37,954 nucleotides of DNA, from contig CANGEC010000003.1 in the NCBI GenBank assembly GCA_947452625.1, forward strand, positions 1 to 37,954. Reading direction: 5' to 3'. Numbering within the stretch: the stretch's first letter is position 1; each line of letters begins with the position of its first letter. This DNA is from Burkholderiaceae bacterium (lineage in GTDB: Bacteria > Pseudomonadota > Gammaproteobacteria > Burkholderiales > Burkholderiaceae). Both the position numbers and the translations under genes were made by a program. Shown here piece after piece: positions 8,875-17,902 of this stretch. Below the pieces are notes generated by a model, which saw only the letters and a program-made list of their open reading frames with translations, was not told the origin of the DNA and did not search any database.

Positions 8875-10199
8875 TGATTTTTGAGTCGCATCTCAGCTGC
8901 GCGCGCATGCGCTTGCAAGCCTTCACCATGGGCTAAGGTGCTCGCTACAGCACCAAGTGTTTGAGCACCAGCCTCACTCACCTCAATCATGCTAGAGCGC
9001 TTAATAAAATCATAGACACCCAGTGGTGATGAGAAGCGTGCAGTACGTGCAGTCGGTAAAACATGGTTAGGGCCAGCACAGTAATCGCCCAAGGCCTCGC
9101 TGGTATAGTTCCCCATAAAAATTGCACCTGCATGACGAATTTTCTCAGCCCACTGACGAGGATTGGCAGCGCAAATCTCTAAATGCTCAGCAGCGATCGC
9201 ATTGGCAATCTCGCATGCCTGCGTCATATCTTTTACCTGAATCAATAATGCCCGTTGCGTTAAAGAAGTTTCAATCACTTTCTTACGTGGCATTTCTGGC
9301 AAGAGTTTATTGATACTCGCTTGCACTTGCTCAATAAAGTTCGCATCAGGACACAGCAAAATCGATTGTGCCAACTCATCATGCTCGGCCTGTGAGAACA
9401 GATCCATGGCAACCCAATCAGGGTGAGTAGAGCCATCACACAAGACCAAAATTTCAGATGGGCCTGCAATCATGTCGATACCAACAATACCGAAAACCCT
9501 TCTCTTCGCGGCAGCAACATAAGCATTGCCAGGACCAACAATCTTGTCGACAGCGGGAACCGTCTTTGTGCCATAAGCTAAGGCGCCGACAGCTTGGGCG
9601 CCACCAATAGTAAACACACGATCCACTCCTGATAAATAGGCTGCTGCCAAGACCAGGGGATTGCGTGCACCATCCGGAGTAGGCACGACCATCACCACCT
9701 CACCAACACCAGCAACTTTTGCAGGAATTGCATTCATCAAAACAGAAGAGGGGTATGCGGCTTTACCGCCAGGCACGTAAATACCGACGCGATCGAGGGC
9801 CGTTACCTTTTGACCCAAACGGGTGCCATCTGCCTCTTCGTACTCCCAAGAATGACAACCCGCCTCTAACTTCTGCTTCTCATGGTAAGCACGCACTCTC
9901 TGCGCGGCGATATCCAGAGCGCTTCTTTGCTCATCAGACAAACCACGATAAGCGTGCTCGAGTTCTTGCTGCGAAATTTCTAATTGAGCAACACTCGCAA
10001 CATTTAAACGATCAAATTGTTTTGTAAAAGCGAGCACTGCTTCATCACCTTTAGCTTTTACTTCAGCCAAAATCTTCACCACTGCTGCATCAATCGCCGC
10101 ATCATCGGCCAGCGGCAAAGAAAGACTAGATAACAGTGTTTCAGTAAATTGTGCGTCTTGACTATTAAGACGCTTGACCTTGATTTCTACTGAGGACAT
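8871..10199 (-). CDS. hisD: Histidinol dehydrogenase HisD
   Basis: HisD performs the last two steps, oxidising histidinol to histidine with two NAD+. The 442-aa protein contains [18 protein letters not shown], the [14 protein letters not shown] stretch and the zinc/catalytic region [24 protein letters not shown] (Gln and His ligands) and GPNHVLPT. Length is typical. It is the second gene of the minus-strand his block, 19 bp after hisG. Its 3' end collides with the inverted hisC. Confidence 0.98.
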   Translation of the reverse strand: MSSVEIKVKRLNSQDAQFTETLLSSLSLPLADDAAIDAAVVKILAEVKAKGDEAVLAFTKQFDRLNVASVAQLEISQQELEHAYRGLSDEQRSALDIAAQRVRAYHEKQKLEAGCHSWEYEEADGTRLGQKVTALDRVGIYVPGGKAAYPSSVLMNAIPAKVAGVGEVVMVVPTPDGARNPLVLAAAYLSGVDRVFTIGGAQAVGALAYGTKTVPAVDKIVGPGNAYVAAAKRRVFGIVGIDMIAGPSEILVLCDGSTHPDWVAMDLFSQAEHDELAQSILLCPDANFIEQVQASINKLLPEMPRKKVIETSLTQRALLIQVKDMTQACEIANAIAAEHLEICAANPRQWAEKIRHAGAIFMGNYTSEALGDYCAGPNHVLPTARTARFSSPLGVYDFIKRSSMIEVSEAGAQTLGAVASTLAHGEGLQAHARAAEMRLKNH

Positions 10200-10218
10200 G
10201 TTGTCAGCGATCTTCAGC

Positions 10219-10845
10219 TTATTTCAACTGTTCAAAGAAGGGCTGTAGTTGAGCACGCTTACGCTTATACGAAGCCTGATTCACAACCAAACGAGCGCTA
10301 ATATCGGCAATCGGTTCCACCTCTACCAAGCCATTCGCGCGCAAGGTATTACCGGTTGAAACCAAATCAACAATAGCATCTGCCAAACCGACCAATGGTG
10401 CTAACTCCATCGAGCCATACAACTGAATCGTATCGATGTGAACACCCTTATTGGCAAAGTGTTCACGTGCACAATTTACATACTTGGTGGCCACTTTTAA
10501 ACGCGAACCTTGTTTTACAGCAGCCGCGTAATCAAACCCTTCGCGCACCGCTACTGACATTCTGCATTTAGCAATATCTAAGTCAAATGGCACATAAAGA
10601 CCATCAGTGCCTTTTTCCATCAAGACATCCAAGCCTGCCACACCAAAATCGGCACCACCAAATTGAACGTAAGTAGGCACATCAGAAGCGCGCACAATAA
10701 TCAACCGCACATCCGGGTTGGATGTCTCAATAATGAGTTTGCGGGATTTCTCGGGATCTTCCAGCGGCCTAATACCAACCTTAGACAAGATCTCCGCAGT
10801 TTCTTCGAAAATACGCCCTTTGGAGAGGGCTAGAGTCAATTTCAT
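10219..10845 (-). CDS. hisG: ATP phosphoribosyltransferase HisG, short (HisZ-dependent) form
   Basis: HisG condenses ATP and PRPP, the first and feedback-controlled step. At 208 aa it is the short form that lacks the C-terminal regulatory ACT-like domain and needs HisZ for activity and histidine sensing. Landmarks are [23 protein letters not shown], the [19 protein letters not shown] region and the PRPP-type loop [14 protein letters not shown]. No hisZ lies in this window. It follows murA by 20 bp. Confidence 0.97.
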   Translation of the reverse strand: MKLTLALSKGRIFEETAEILSKVGIRPLEDPEKSRKLIIETSNPDVRLIIVRASDVPTYVQFGGADFGVAGLDVLMEKGTDGLYVPFDLDIAKCRMSVAVREGFDYAAAVKQGSRLKVATKYVNCAREHFANKGVHIDTIQLYGSMELAPLVGLADAIVDLVSTGNTLRANGLVEVEPIADISARLVVNQASYKRKRAQLQPFFEQLK

Positions 10846-10865
10846 GGACTAATTATCCACTAGGC

Positions 10866-12140
10866 TTACTTTACCCGCTCAATGTTGGCCCCAAGCAAGG
10901 TCAACTTTTGCTCCATACGGTCATATCCGCGATCTAAGTGATAGATTCGGTCAACCTGCGTTTCGCCCTGTGCTGCCAAGCCAGCAATCACTAGGCTGGC
11001 TGACGCCCGTAGATCAGTTGCCATCACAACTGCCCCAGAAAGCTTTTCAACCCCCTGAGCAATCGCCGTATTTCCCTCAATAGCGATATCAGCACCCAAA
11101 CGATTGAGTTCTTGGACATGCATAAAGCGATTCTCAAAAATGGTCTCGGTAATCATCGAGCTACCACTAGCAACCGCATTCACGGCCATCAACTGGGCCT
11201 GCATATCGGTCGGAAACGCTGGATATTCTGAGGTTCTAAAGTTGACCGCCTTGGGACGAGCGCTCATGGTGGCCTTAATCCAATCGGGGCCCACTTCCAT
11301 ATTGAGTCCAGCTTCTTTTAACTTCACAATGACCGCGTCTAAAGTGTCTGGTCGGCAGTGTTTCACCACTACCTCGCCACCAGCAGCTGCCACAGCACAT
11401 AAAAAGGTCCCGGCTTCAATACGATCAGGAATGACCGAATGTTCAGCACCGTGCAATTTTTCTACACCCTCAATCACTAGGCGATCACTACCAATCCCAG
11501 AGATTTTGGCGCCCATTTTGACCAGGAGCTCAGCCAAATCACCTACCTCAGGCTCACGTGCTGCATTTTCCAAAATGGTAGTGCCAGATGCCAGAGTAGC
11601 GGCCATCAATAAATTTTCAGTCCCGGTAACCGTAATCATGTCAGTCAAAATTGAGGCGCCTGATAGACGCTCTTCGGGAGATTTTGTCTCAGCCTGAATG
11701 TAGCCACTCTTAATTTTGATCGTTGCACCCATGGCCTTTAAGCCTTTGATGTGCTGATCTACCGGGCGAGCACCAATCGCGCAACCGCCTGGTAGAGAAA
11801 CCTTGGCGCTATGCATTCTGGCAAGCAAAGGTCCCAACACCAATATAGAAGCACGCATGGTTTTCACCATCTCGTAAGTTGCTTCTGAGCTTTTGATTTG
11901 CGCTGCATTTAAAACCATATGATTACGATCAGCAGCATTTGGGAAGCTCACCGTGACACCAATTTCTTGCAAGAGCTTAAGCATGGTGCGTACATCTTGC
12001 AAATCAGGCACATTACGCAGAACAACTGGTTGGTCCGTCAGCAAGCAAGCACACAAAATAGGTAAGGCGGCATTCTTGGCTCCCGCAATCAGAACTTCAC
12101 CCTTCAACGGGGTGCCACCTACCATTCGTAATTTATCCAT
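10866..12140 (-). CDS. murA: UDP-N-acetylglucosamine 1-carboxyvinyltransferase MurA
   Basis: MurA transfers enolpyruvyl from PEP to UDP-GlcNAc, the first committed step of peptidoglycan synthesis and the fosfomycin target. The 424-aa product has [20 protein letters not shown] at its start, the PEP-binding loop [15 protein letters not shown] with reactive Cys120 (fosfomycin-sensitive type), and the TDMQAQLMA motif. It sits between ibaG and hisG; the ibaG-murA pairing is widely conserved. Confidence 0.98.
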   Translation of the reverse strand: MDKLRMVGGTPLKGEVLIAGAKNAALPILCACLLTDQPVVLRNVPDLQDVRTMLKLLQEIGVTVSFPNAADRNHMVLNAAQIKSSEATYEMVKTMRASILVLGPLLARMHSAKVSLPGGCAIGARPVDQHIKGLKAMGATIKIKSGYIQAETKSPEERLSGASILTDMITVTGTENLLMAATLASGTTILENAAREPEVGDLAELLVKMGAKISGIGSDRLVIEGVEKLHGAEHSVIPDRIEAGTFLCAVAAAGGEVVVKHCRPDTLDAVIVKLKEAGLNMEVGPDWIKATMSARPKAVNFRTSEYPAFPTDMQAQLMAVNAVASGSSMITETIFENRFMHVQELNRLGADIAIEGNTAIAQGVEKLSGAVVMATDLRASASLVIAGLAAQGETQVDRIYHLDRGYDRMEQKLTLLGANIERVK

Positions 12141-12156
12141 GAATCAATTCCAATAT

Positions 12157-12405
12157 TTATGATGCCGAATTTTGCGCAAATTCATCCGGTGTGAATGCTT
12201 TGATTGAAAGTGCGTGCACTTCAGCCTTCATGCGCTCACCCATAGCGCCATAGACCAACTGGTGTCGCTGTATCAAGCGCTTACCTTCGAATTCAGGACT
12301 CACAATTGTGGCAAAAAAATGTTGGCCATCACCCTCAACCTGAATATGGGTGCACTCAATACCCTGTTTGATATAGCCCTCAATCTGCTCGGGGGTTGGC
12401 AACAT
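12157..12405 (-). CDS. ibaG: BolA-family protein, IbaG-like
   Basis: This 82-aa protein has the BolA fold signature: a central IVSPEFEGKRLIQRHQLVYGAMGERM followed by EVHALSIKAFTPDEF, where the RH..VY..L/M pattern is diagnostic. BolA proteins bind [2Fe-2S] clusters with monothiol glutaredoxins. Position directly upstream of murA matches ibaG (yrbA) of gammaproteobacteria, which is why IbaG is preferred over BolA itself. The conserved Cys/His that would ligate iron was not traced. Confidence 0.88.
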   Translation of the reverse strand: MLPTPEQIEGYIKQGIECTHIQVEGDGQHFFATIVSPEFEGKRLIQRHQLVYGAMGERMKAEVHALSIKAFTPDEFAQNSAS

Positions 12406-12439
12406 CTCAATCTCCTAGTGAAGCGATGAATAAAGGTGC

Positions 12440-13216
12440 TTAGCTTCTCAGCTTATAGCCCGTTTGCAGCATGCGCAGTGCAATAGCTGAAACAGTGACA
12501 AAGAAACACAAAATAATGGCTAAGCTAGTCCAAGGGGAAATATCTGATACCCCAAAAAAGCCGTAACGAAATCCATCAATCATGTAAAAAAATGGATTGA
12601 AATGGGATACCACCTGCCATGCCGCAGGCAGGGAATGAATGGAATAAAACACCCCGGATAACATCGTCGCTGGCATGATAAGAAAATTTTGAAACGCAGC
12701 CAACTGGTCGTACTTATCCGCCCAAATTCCAGCAATCAAACCGAGACTGCCCAAAATTGCCGCACCCAAAAATGCAAACACCAGAATCCACAAGGGATAC
12801 TCGAGCGCCGGCGGCGCATACCAGGCAGTAATTAAAAATACACCCAGGCCAACGACCACACCACGAAAAACCGCCGCCAATACATATGCCGCATAGAACT
12901 CTAAGTGACTTAATGGTGCCAGCAATACAAAGACTAAGTTACCAGTGATTTTGGATTGAATGATGGAAGAGGAAGTATTGGCAAAAGCATTTTGCAATAA
13001 GCTCATCATCACCAAGCCTGGGATTAAAAATGCTGTGTAACTCAAACGCCCATACATTTCCTTACCATCGAGCACTTGACCAAAAATCATCATGTACAAA
13101 ATCGCGGTAAGCACTGGCGCCGCTACCGTCTGAAAGGCAACCTTATAAAAACGTTTGACTTCCTTACGCAATAAAGTTGGAAAGCCGCTACCGTACTGCA
13201 ATGGCATCTTCTTCAT
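12440..13216 (-). CDS. ABC-2 type transporter permease (YadH-like)
   Basis: The 258-aa protein has six hydrophobic segments and the ABC-2 hallmark in the middle (FLIPGLVMMSLLQNAFANTS), with an N-terminal KEVKRFYKVAFQTV region typical of YadH/NodJ exporters. It forms a transporter with the ATPase gene just upstream, which it overlaps by ATGA. Substrate is unknown. An alternative start lies three codons inside (ATG 13207). Placement between mlaB and ibaG suggests a cell-envelope role, which is inference only. Confidence 0.88.
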   Translation of the reverse strand: MKKMPLQYGSGFPTLLRKEVKRFYKVAFQTVAAPVLTAILYMMIFGQVLDGKEMYGRLSYTAFLIPGLVMMSLLQNAFANTSSSIIQSKITGNLVFVLLAPLSHLEFYAAYVLAAVFRGVVVGLGVFLITAWYAPPALEYPLWILVFAFLGAAILGSLGLIAGIWADKYDQLAAFQNFLIMPATMLSGVFYSIHSLPAAWQVVSHFNPFFYMIDGFRYGFFGVSDISPWTSLAIILCFFVTVSAIALRMLQTGYKLRS

Positions 13217-13965
13217 AGCGCATTTCCAGACATGATATTCACGAAGACATCCTCGAGATCCGTTTTGCCTTCACCATCCTTTTTAACTGAACCATAACGG
13301 CTCAATAAATTCGCAGTGGTATCTAGCGCAACAATTTTTCCTTGTTTGAGCATGGCAATACGTTGACATAAAGCCTCAGCCTCTTCCAGGTAATGTGTTG
13401 TGAGCACAATGGTATGACCATCTTGATTTAAACGACTGACGAATTGCCAAAGAGACTGACGCAATTCAACATCAACACCTGCGGTTGGCTCATCCAAAAT
13501 AATGACAGGTGGTCGATGGACCAGGGCCTGGGCCACTAAGACACGGCGCTTCATGCCGCCTGATAAGGAGCGCATATTACTATCAGCCTTACCAGTCAGA
13601 TCTAAATTAGCCATGATTTCATCAATCCAGGCATCGTTATTTTTAATGCCGAAATATCCTGACTGGAACTGCAAGGTTTCTCGAACAGTGAAGAATGGAT
13701 CAAACACCAGCTCTTGCGGCACGACCCCTAAGGCGCGCCGCGCATCACGAAAATGACTCTGCACATTCGCGCCCATAATCGCAGCCTGACCTTTGCTGGC
13801 AGTCACCAGTCCGGCCAAGATTGAAATGAGCGTAGTTTTACCAGCGCCATTTGGACCCAATAAACCAAAAAACTCGCCTTGCTCAATTTCTAGAGAGACG
13901 TCGTCTAGAGCCTGCAGTGCGCCATAGCTCTTGGAAATATTTTTGATAGAAATTGCGGAGGTCAT
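13213..13965 (-). CDS. ABC transporter ATP-binding protein (YadG-like)
   Basis: A complete nucleotide-binding domain: Walker A GPNGAGKTTLIS, Q-loop GVVPQELVFDP, signature LSGGMKRR, Walker B VIILDEPTAGVD and switch histidine LTTHYLEE. The frame is open to 13998, but ATG 13965 (MTSAISIKNISKSYG, 250 aa) is chosen because it begins at the domain and follows the mlaB stop by one base. It drives the adjacent ABC-2 permease. Substrate unknown. It is distinct from MlaF, the other ATPase of this operon. Confidence 0.92.
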   Translation of the reverse strand: MTSAISIKNISKSYGALQALDDVSLEIEQGEFFGLLGPNGAGKTTLISILAGLVTASKGQAAIMGANVQSHFRDARRALGVVPQELVFDPFFTVRETLQFQSGYFGIKNNDAWIDEIMANLDLTGKADSNMRSLSGGMKRRVLVAQALVHRPPVIILDEPTAGVDVELRQSLWQFVSRLNQDGHTIVLTTHYLEEAEALCQRIAMLKQGKIVALDTTANLLSRYGSVKKDGEGKTDLEDVFVNIMSGNAL

Positions 13966-13966
13966 A

Positions 13967-14233
13967 CTATGCCCACCCCAGCAATGGCAAAACGCCATAT
14001 ACCCCAGCTAAAACTTTTAACTTTTCGGGCGCATTCACAATGGTGATTTTCTGATCCTTCAGGAGTAACTTTTTCTGCCAAGCCAAGAGCACTGTCAACA
14101 CAGTGGAATCAAAGTCTTTTAGCATAGAGCAATCAATCGTTTGCAAAATAGGCTCGTTGGATAAGCCCTCCTGCTCAAGCTTAACTGCATTTTCTTGTGT
14201 GACCTTGCTAGGTAAAACAAATGGCATGCTCAC
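13967..14233 (-). CDS. mlaB: MlaB-like STAS-domain subunit of the phospholipid ABC transporter
   Basis: MlaB is the small cytoplasmic STAS protein that stabilises the MlaFEDB complex. The 88-aa product shows the STAS pattern: a strand with TIDCSMLKDFDSTVLTVLLAW, where the Asp-Ser-Thr loop matches the usual DSxG/T site, then a KKLLLKDQKITIVNAP strand. Sequence similarity alone would be weak, but position directly after mlaC makes the call firm. It ends one base before the next ABC ATPase gene. Confidence 0.87.
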   Translation of the reverse strand: MSMPFVLPSKVTQENAVKLEQEGLSNEPILQTIDCSMLKDFDSTVLTVLLAWQKKLLLKDQKITIVNAPEKLKVLAGVYGVLPLLGWA

Positions 14234-14243
14234 CCTGTCTCAA

Positions 14244-14924
14244 TTAATTACTAGGCTTAGCAGCTGCCAGCTGCTTATTACGCTCTTGTAAAAATTTCAC
14301 AAGACCATCGACACCATTTTGGCTAATTTGATTTGCGAATTGATTGCGGTAAGCCTCAACCAACCAAACACCCATGATATTCATGTCATATACCTTCCAA
14401 CCATTGGCAGTTTTCTCCAAACGATAATCAAGCGGCACAGGATCGCCTCGCCCTAAGACAACCGTTTTTACGACCACCTCTTGATCCTCTGGCGCAGCCC
14501 GTAATTGCTTAAACTGAACCGTCTGATCACGTAGCTGACTTAAGGCGCCGGAATAAGTGCGAATCAACAAACTCTTAAATTCAGCGATTAATTGAGCCTG
14601 CTGCTCAGGAGTAGCCTTCTTCCAATTTGGACCCATGGCCATTTCAGTAGTGCGACGCATATCCGTATAGGGGACAATCTTTTTCTCAACCAAGTCCACA
14701 ATGCGTGGGATATTGCCCTTCTGAATTTCAGGATCGGACTTCACGGAAGCCATCACATCTGACACCACTGTTTTAATCAGACCATCGGGTGTAGATTGAT
14801 CTGGCGCTTGAGCCAAAGCCAAACCGCTTGTCAAAAATAAGCAAAAAGCCACGCTTGTAGCAACTAAATCAACGTACTTTTGGATGGTTTGGTAGCTTTT
14901 CATCGGTTTCTTAACCTGGTGCAT
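14244..14924 (-). CDS. mlaC: Periplasmic phospholipid-binding protein MlaC (Tgt2/MlaC family)
   Basis: MlaC shuttles phospholipids between the MlaA complex in the outer membrane and MlaFEDB. The 226-aa protein has a signal peptide ending near LALAQA and a Tgt2-type body: IVDLVEKKIVPYTDMRRTTEMAMG, FKSLLIRTYSGAL and a C-terminal NGWKVYDMNIMGVWLVEAYRN (split here as key blocks VYDMNIMGVWLVE). A second ATG seven codons in (14903, MKSYQ) gives a more usual signal peptide and could be the real start. It precedes mlaB by 10 bp. Confidence 0.93.
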   Translation of the reverse strand: MHQVKKPMKSYQTIQKYVDLVATSVAFCLFLTSGLALAQAPDQSTPDGLIKTVVSDVMASVKSDPEIQKGNIPRIVDLVEKKIVPYTDMRRTTEMAMGPNWKKATPEQQAQLIAEFKSLLIRTYSGALSQLRDQTVQFKQLRAAPEDQEVVVKTVVLGRGDPVPLDYRLEKTANGWKVYDMNIMGVWLVEAYRNQFANQISQNGVDGLVKFLQERNKQLAAAKPSN

Positions 14925-14982
14925 GTAATAAAGAATGATTTTAGCCCCTTAACAAGACAGAAGGCTCGGCAGGCCAGTAGAT

Positions 14983-15732
14983 CTACTCGTAGGCATTCTC
15001 GTAAGGGGGCATTGCTGGCTCTTCATCATCGCGCCCCTCATGAATTTGATACTCACGCCTCTGAATATAGGCATCTCTCATAAAGCTGTACTTATCAATC
15101 GCGGCACCATCGAGTAAATCCCCTGCCTCGTAATAGGTATTTCGCGCATTGACCACCCGCAAACCAGTAATACTGTTACGCACGCCAACATCAGGCACAT
15201 ACTTAAATAGATAGTCGGTCTGTAAATCTGCGGCTGTACCAAAAGTATCGCGCACTGAGCTTGGGCCGAAAAAAGGGAGAACCACATAAGGCCCTGCAGG
15301 AATTCCCCAAACACCAAAGGTTTGACCCCAATCTTCTTTATGCTTTTCCAATCCACCTGGAGTGGCCATATCGATAAATCCGCCTAAGCCAAAAGTCGTA
15401 TTCACTACCACCCGCATCAAATCATTAAATGCATAGGATGGCTTACCCTGCAGCAAATTATTTAAAGCGGTGTAAATATCGTTGTAGTTACTAAAGAAGT
15501 TGTAGATTCCTTGACGCACAAACTCCGGCAAAACAAAACGATAACCTGTCACGACTGGCTTTAAGAGGTAAGTATCTAAGCCCTCGTTGAACTCAAACAC
15601 CGAGCGATTAAAAGACTCCCAAGGATCATTAGGAGAAGGCTCAACACCAGCCGGGATAGAAGCACAGCCGACCATTAAAGAAGCAAAGCCTACTAGCAAA
15701 GCCCGCTTGAACCTTGCCACCCAATGGGTCAT
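14983..15732 (-). CDS. mlaA: Outer-membrane lipoprotein MlaA (VacJ)
   Basis: MlaA removes misplaced phospholipids from the outer leaflet of the outer membrane. The 249-aa product has a lipoprotein signal with lipobox LMVGC and VacJ hallmarks: NDPWESFNRSVFEFNEGLD, the GGFIDMATPGGLEKHKEDWG segment (key GFID, DWGQTFGVWG) and GPYVVLPFFGPSSVRDT. In E. coli mlaA is unlinked; here it sits inside the mla operon between mlaD, which it overlaps by 4 bp, and mlaC. Confidence 0.97.
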   Translation of the reverse strand: MTHWVARFKRALLVGFASLMVGCASIPAGVEPSPNDPWESFNRSVFEFNEGLDTYLLKPVVTGYRFVLPEFVRQGIYNFFSNYNDIYTALNNLLQGKPSYAFNDLMRVVVNTTFGLGGFIDMATPGGLEKHKEDWGQTFGVWGIPAGPYVVLPFFGPSSVRDTFGTAADLQTDYLFKYVPDVGVRNSITGLRVVNARNTYYEAGDLLDGAAIDKYSFMRDAYIQRREYQIHEGRDDEEPAMPPYENAYE

Positions 15733-16211
15733 TTTGCTGCGCCCTTGTCTTGACCGCTATCAGCAGCCTTGTTGTACAAGAATTGACTAATGAGGCTTTC
15801 AAGAACAATGGCCGATTGAGTCTGAGTAATTTTTGCGCCATCGGCCAACATATCATCAGAGCCACCTGCATCCAAGCCAATGTATTGCTCACCTAACAAG
15901 CCTGAGGTCAAAATTTTTGCAGAAGAATCTTTGGGAAACTTATAAGTATCCTCAATCGTCATTACCACTGTTGCTTGATACGTTTTATCGTCAAAAGAAA
16001 TGTTGGCAATGCGGCCAACCACAACCCCAGCACTTTTGACTGGTGCGCGTGGCTTTAAACCCCCAATATTGTCAAAACGAGCAGAGATTTTGTAAGTTGG
16101 AGCAAAAGAAACAGCATTCATATTGCCAACCTTGAGCGCGAGAAAAAGCGCTGCCAGTAAACCGATGGCGACGAAAATTCCTACCCAAATATCAATTGCA
16201 CTTTTTCTCAT
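15729..16211 (-). CDS. mlaD: MCE-domain phospholipid transport protein MlaD
   Basis: MlaD is anchored in the inner membrane and forms a hexameric ring that passes lipids to MlaC. The 160-aa protein has one N-terminal helix (about residues 9-27, WVGIFVAIGLLAALFLALKV), then an MCE domain: ARFDNIGGLKPRAPVKSAGV, VGRI, and SAKILTSGLLGEQYIGLDAG. The C-terminal helix is short compared with the 183-residue E. coli protein. It overlaps mlaA by ATGA. Confidence 0.96.
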   Translation of the reverse strand: MRKSAIDIWVGIFVAIGLLAALFLALKVGNMNAVSFAPTYKISARFDNIGGLKPRAPVKSAGVVVGRIANISFDDKTYQATVVMTIEDTYKFPKDSSAKILTSGLLGEQYIGLDAGGSDDMLADGAKITQTQSAIVLESLISQFLYNKAADSGQDKGAAK

Positions 16212-16232
16212 AAGAGCCCCAGTTTATTCTTT

Positions 16233-17030
16233 CTAATTTGAGAACATCATCGCGGTCAGCAAGAAATCCAATGCCAAGACCGATAAAGAAGAAATCACGA
16301 CGGTACGGGTCGTTGCCTGCGAAACCCCTTCTGGGGTTGGTCGAGCTTCATAACCTTGATACAGCGCAATGAACGTCACCGCCACGCCAAATACCATGCT
16401 TTTAATCAGGCCATTACCAATATCTGAGAAGAGGTCTACACCACCCTGCATTTGCGACCAGAATGCCCCGGAGTCCACCCCAATTAAAGGCACCCCAACA
16501 AAATAGCCGCCCATCACACCCACTGCGGTAAAAATCGTTGCCAAAATAGGCATGGCGATCATGCCGGCCCAAAGACGAGGCGCAATGACACGACCCAGAG
16601 GATCAACCGCCATCATTTCCATGGCGCTCAACTGCTCTCCTGCCTTCATCAAGCCGATCTCAGCTGTCAATGACGTTCCTGCGCGACCTGCAAATAACAA
16701 TGCTGTAATGACTGGGCCCAACTCACGGGTCAAGGAAAGCGCCACCAATAATCCCAGAGCCTGTTCAGAGCCATACCGATTCAAGGTGTAATAACCTTGC
16801 AAGCCCAAAACAAAACCGACAAACAAACCTGAAACAGCAATAATCACAAAAGAGTGATTGCCCACAAATAAGATTTGATCAGAGACTAAACGCGGTCTTT
16901 TCAGTAAAAATGCTGAGCGCCACAATACAGCAACAAACATGCGGGCAGCATTACCCAGGCTGGTTAAATTGCGACGCACGAAAAAACCCAAGTCGCCAAG
17001 CAAATCTAATGCGTGATGCAGTATTGTCAT
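16233..17030 (-). CDS. mlaE: Phospholipid ABC transporter permease MlaE
   Basis: MlaE is the membrane-embedded permease of the Mla complex. The 265-aa product has five to six hydrophobic segments and family motifs LTRELGPVITALLFAGRAG, EIGLMKAGEQLSAMEMMAVD (the EI.xMk..EQ..Al coupling helix) and P.LWAGMIAMPILA. It overlaps mlaF by ATGA and precedes mlaD by 21 bp. Confidence 0.97.
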   Translation of the reverse strand: MTILHHALDLLGDLGFFVRRNLTSLGNAARMFVAVLWRSAFLLKRPRLVSDQILFVGNHSFVIIAVSGLFVGFVLGLQGYYTLNRYGSEQALGLLVALSLTRELGPVITALLFAGRAGTSLTAEIGLMKAGEQLSAMEMMAVDPLGRVIAPRLWAGMIAMPILATIFTAVGVMGGYFVGVPLIGVDSGAFWSQMQGGVDLFSDIGNGLIKSMVFGVAVTFIALYQGYEARPTPEGVSQATTRTVVISSLSVLALDFLLTAMMFSN

Positions 17031-17893
17031 TTGGCTGGCATCCCAAAATCTTCCTCTAGGCTTTGGCCGGGATAATGGAAGGGCACAGGACCATCGGGTG
17101 CAGCATCCAAAAATTGACGCACAAAAGGATCGGTAGAGCGGCTTAACTCTGCGGGCGTACCTTGCGCTCCAATGCGGCCATTAGCGATAAAGTAAACGTA
17201 GTCCGCTATCTCAAAGGTCTCTTCAACATCGTGCGTTACCAATAAACTTGTCGCACCAAGTGCATTGTTCAAATCCCGTATCAATCTAGCCGTGATACCC
17301 AATGAAATCGGATCTAGACCAGCAAATGGCTCGTCATACATAATCAAGGGGGGATCAAGCGCAATCGCCCGCGCCAAGGCAACTCGCCTTGCCATACCGC
17401 CAGAGATTTGCGAGGGCATGAGATCCCGCGCACTCCGTAAGCCCACTGCATTTAATTTCATCAAGACCAAAGAACGTAATAGCTCTTCACTCAAATCAGT
17501 ATGTTCGCGCAATGGAAAGGCCACGTTTTCAAAAACACTCAGGTCGGTAAATAAGGCGCCAAATTGAAATAGCATCCCCATCCGTCGACGCGCCGTCATG
17601 AGCTCGCTAGAACTCATCTTGCCAACATCACGACCTTCGAATAGAACCTGTCCGGACTGAGCGGTAAATTGACCGCCAATCAAACGCAAAATCGTCGTCT
17701 TGCCACAACCAGATCCACCCATGACGGCAACCACCTGGCCGCGCCGGAACTCCATATTGAGTCCTGACAAAATTTGTCGCTCACCAGGCGCATAAGAAAA
17801 GTTGACGTTTTCAATTGCAACAACAACTTCTCCGTGAGCGCGTTCCCCTACCTTTTGCTGGGCATCCAAAGAATGGGGCTGGCTACTGTTCAT
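17027..17893 (-). CDS. mlaF: Phospholipid ABC transporter ATP-binding protein MlaF
   Basis: MlaF powers lipid movement through MlaE. The 288-aa protein contains Walker A GGSGCGKTTILR, signature ISGGMARRVALARA, Walker B LIMYDEPFAGLDP and H-loop LVTHDVEE. A C-terminal extension of about 30 residues beyond the ATPase core (VPFHYPGQSLEEDFGMP) matches the MlaF tail that contacts its partner subunit. It begins 9 bp after gltD, so mla may be co-transcribed with gltBD. Confidence 0.97.
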   Translation of the reverse strand: MNSSQPHSLDAQQKVGERAHGEVVVAIENVNFSYAPGERQILSGLNMEFRRGQVVAVMGGSGCGKTTILRLIGGQFTAQSGQVLFEGRDVGKMSSSELMTARRRMGMLFQFGALFTDLSVFENVAFPLREHTDLSEELLRSLVLMKLNAVGLRSARDLMPSQISGGMARRVALARAIALDPPLIMYDEPFAGLDPISLGITARLIRDLNNALGATSLLVTHDVEETFEIADYVYFIANGRIGAQGTPAELSRSTDPFVRQFLDAAPDGPVPFHYPGQSLEEDFGMPAK

Positions 17894-17902
17894 ATCCCCA
17901 TA

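Noticed and set aside
7780-8888. Similar short direct repeats flanking hisC (ATTTTTTGAGCCG at 7780-7792 and ATTTTTGAGTCG at 8877-8888).
   Set aside because: They differ at two positions, are in direct rather than inverted orientation, and the right copy lies in the hisD coding end; too weak to claim insertion or inversion breakpoints.
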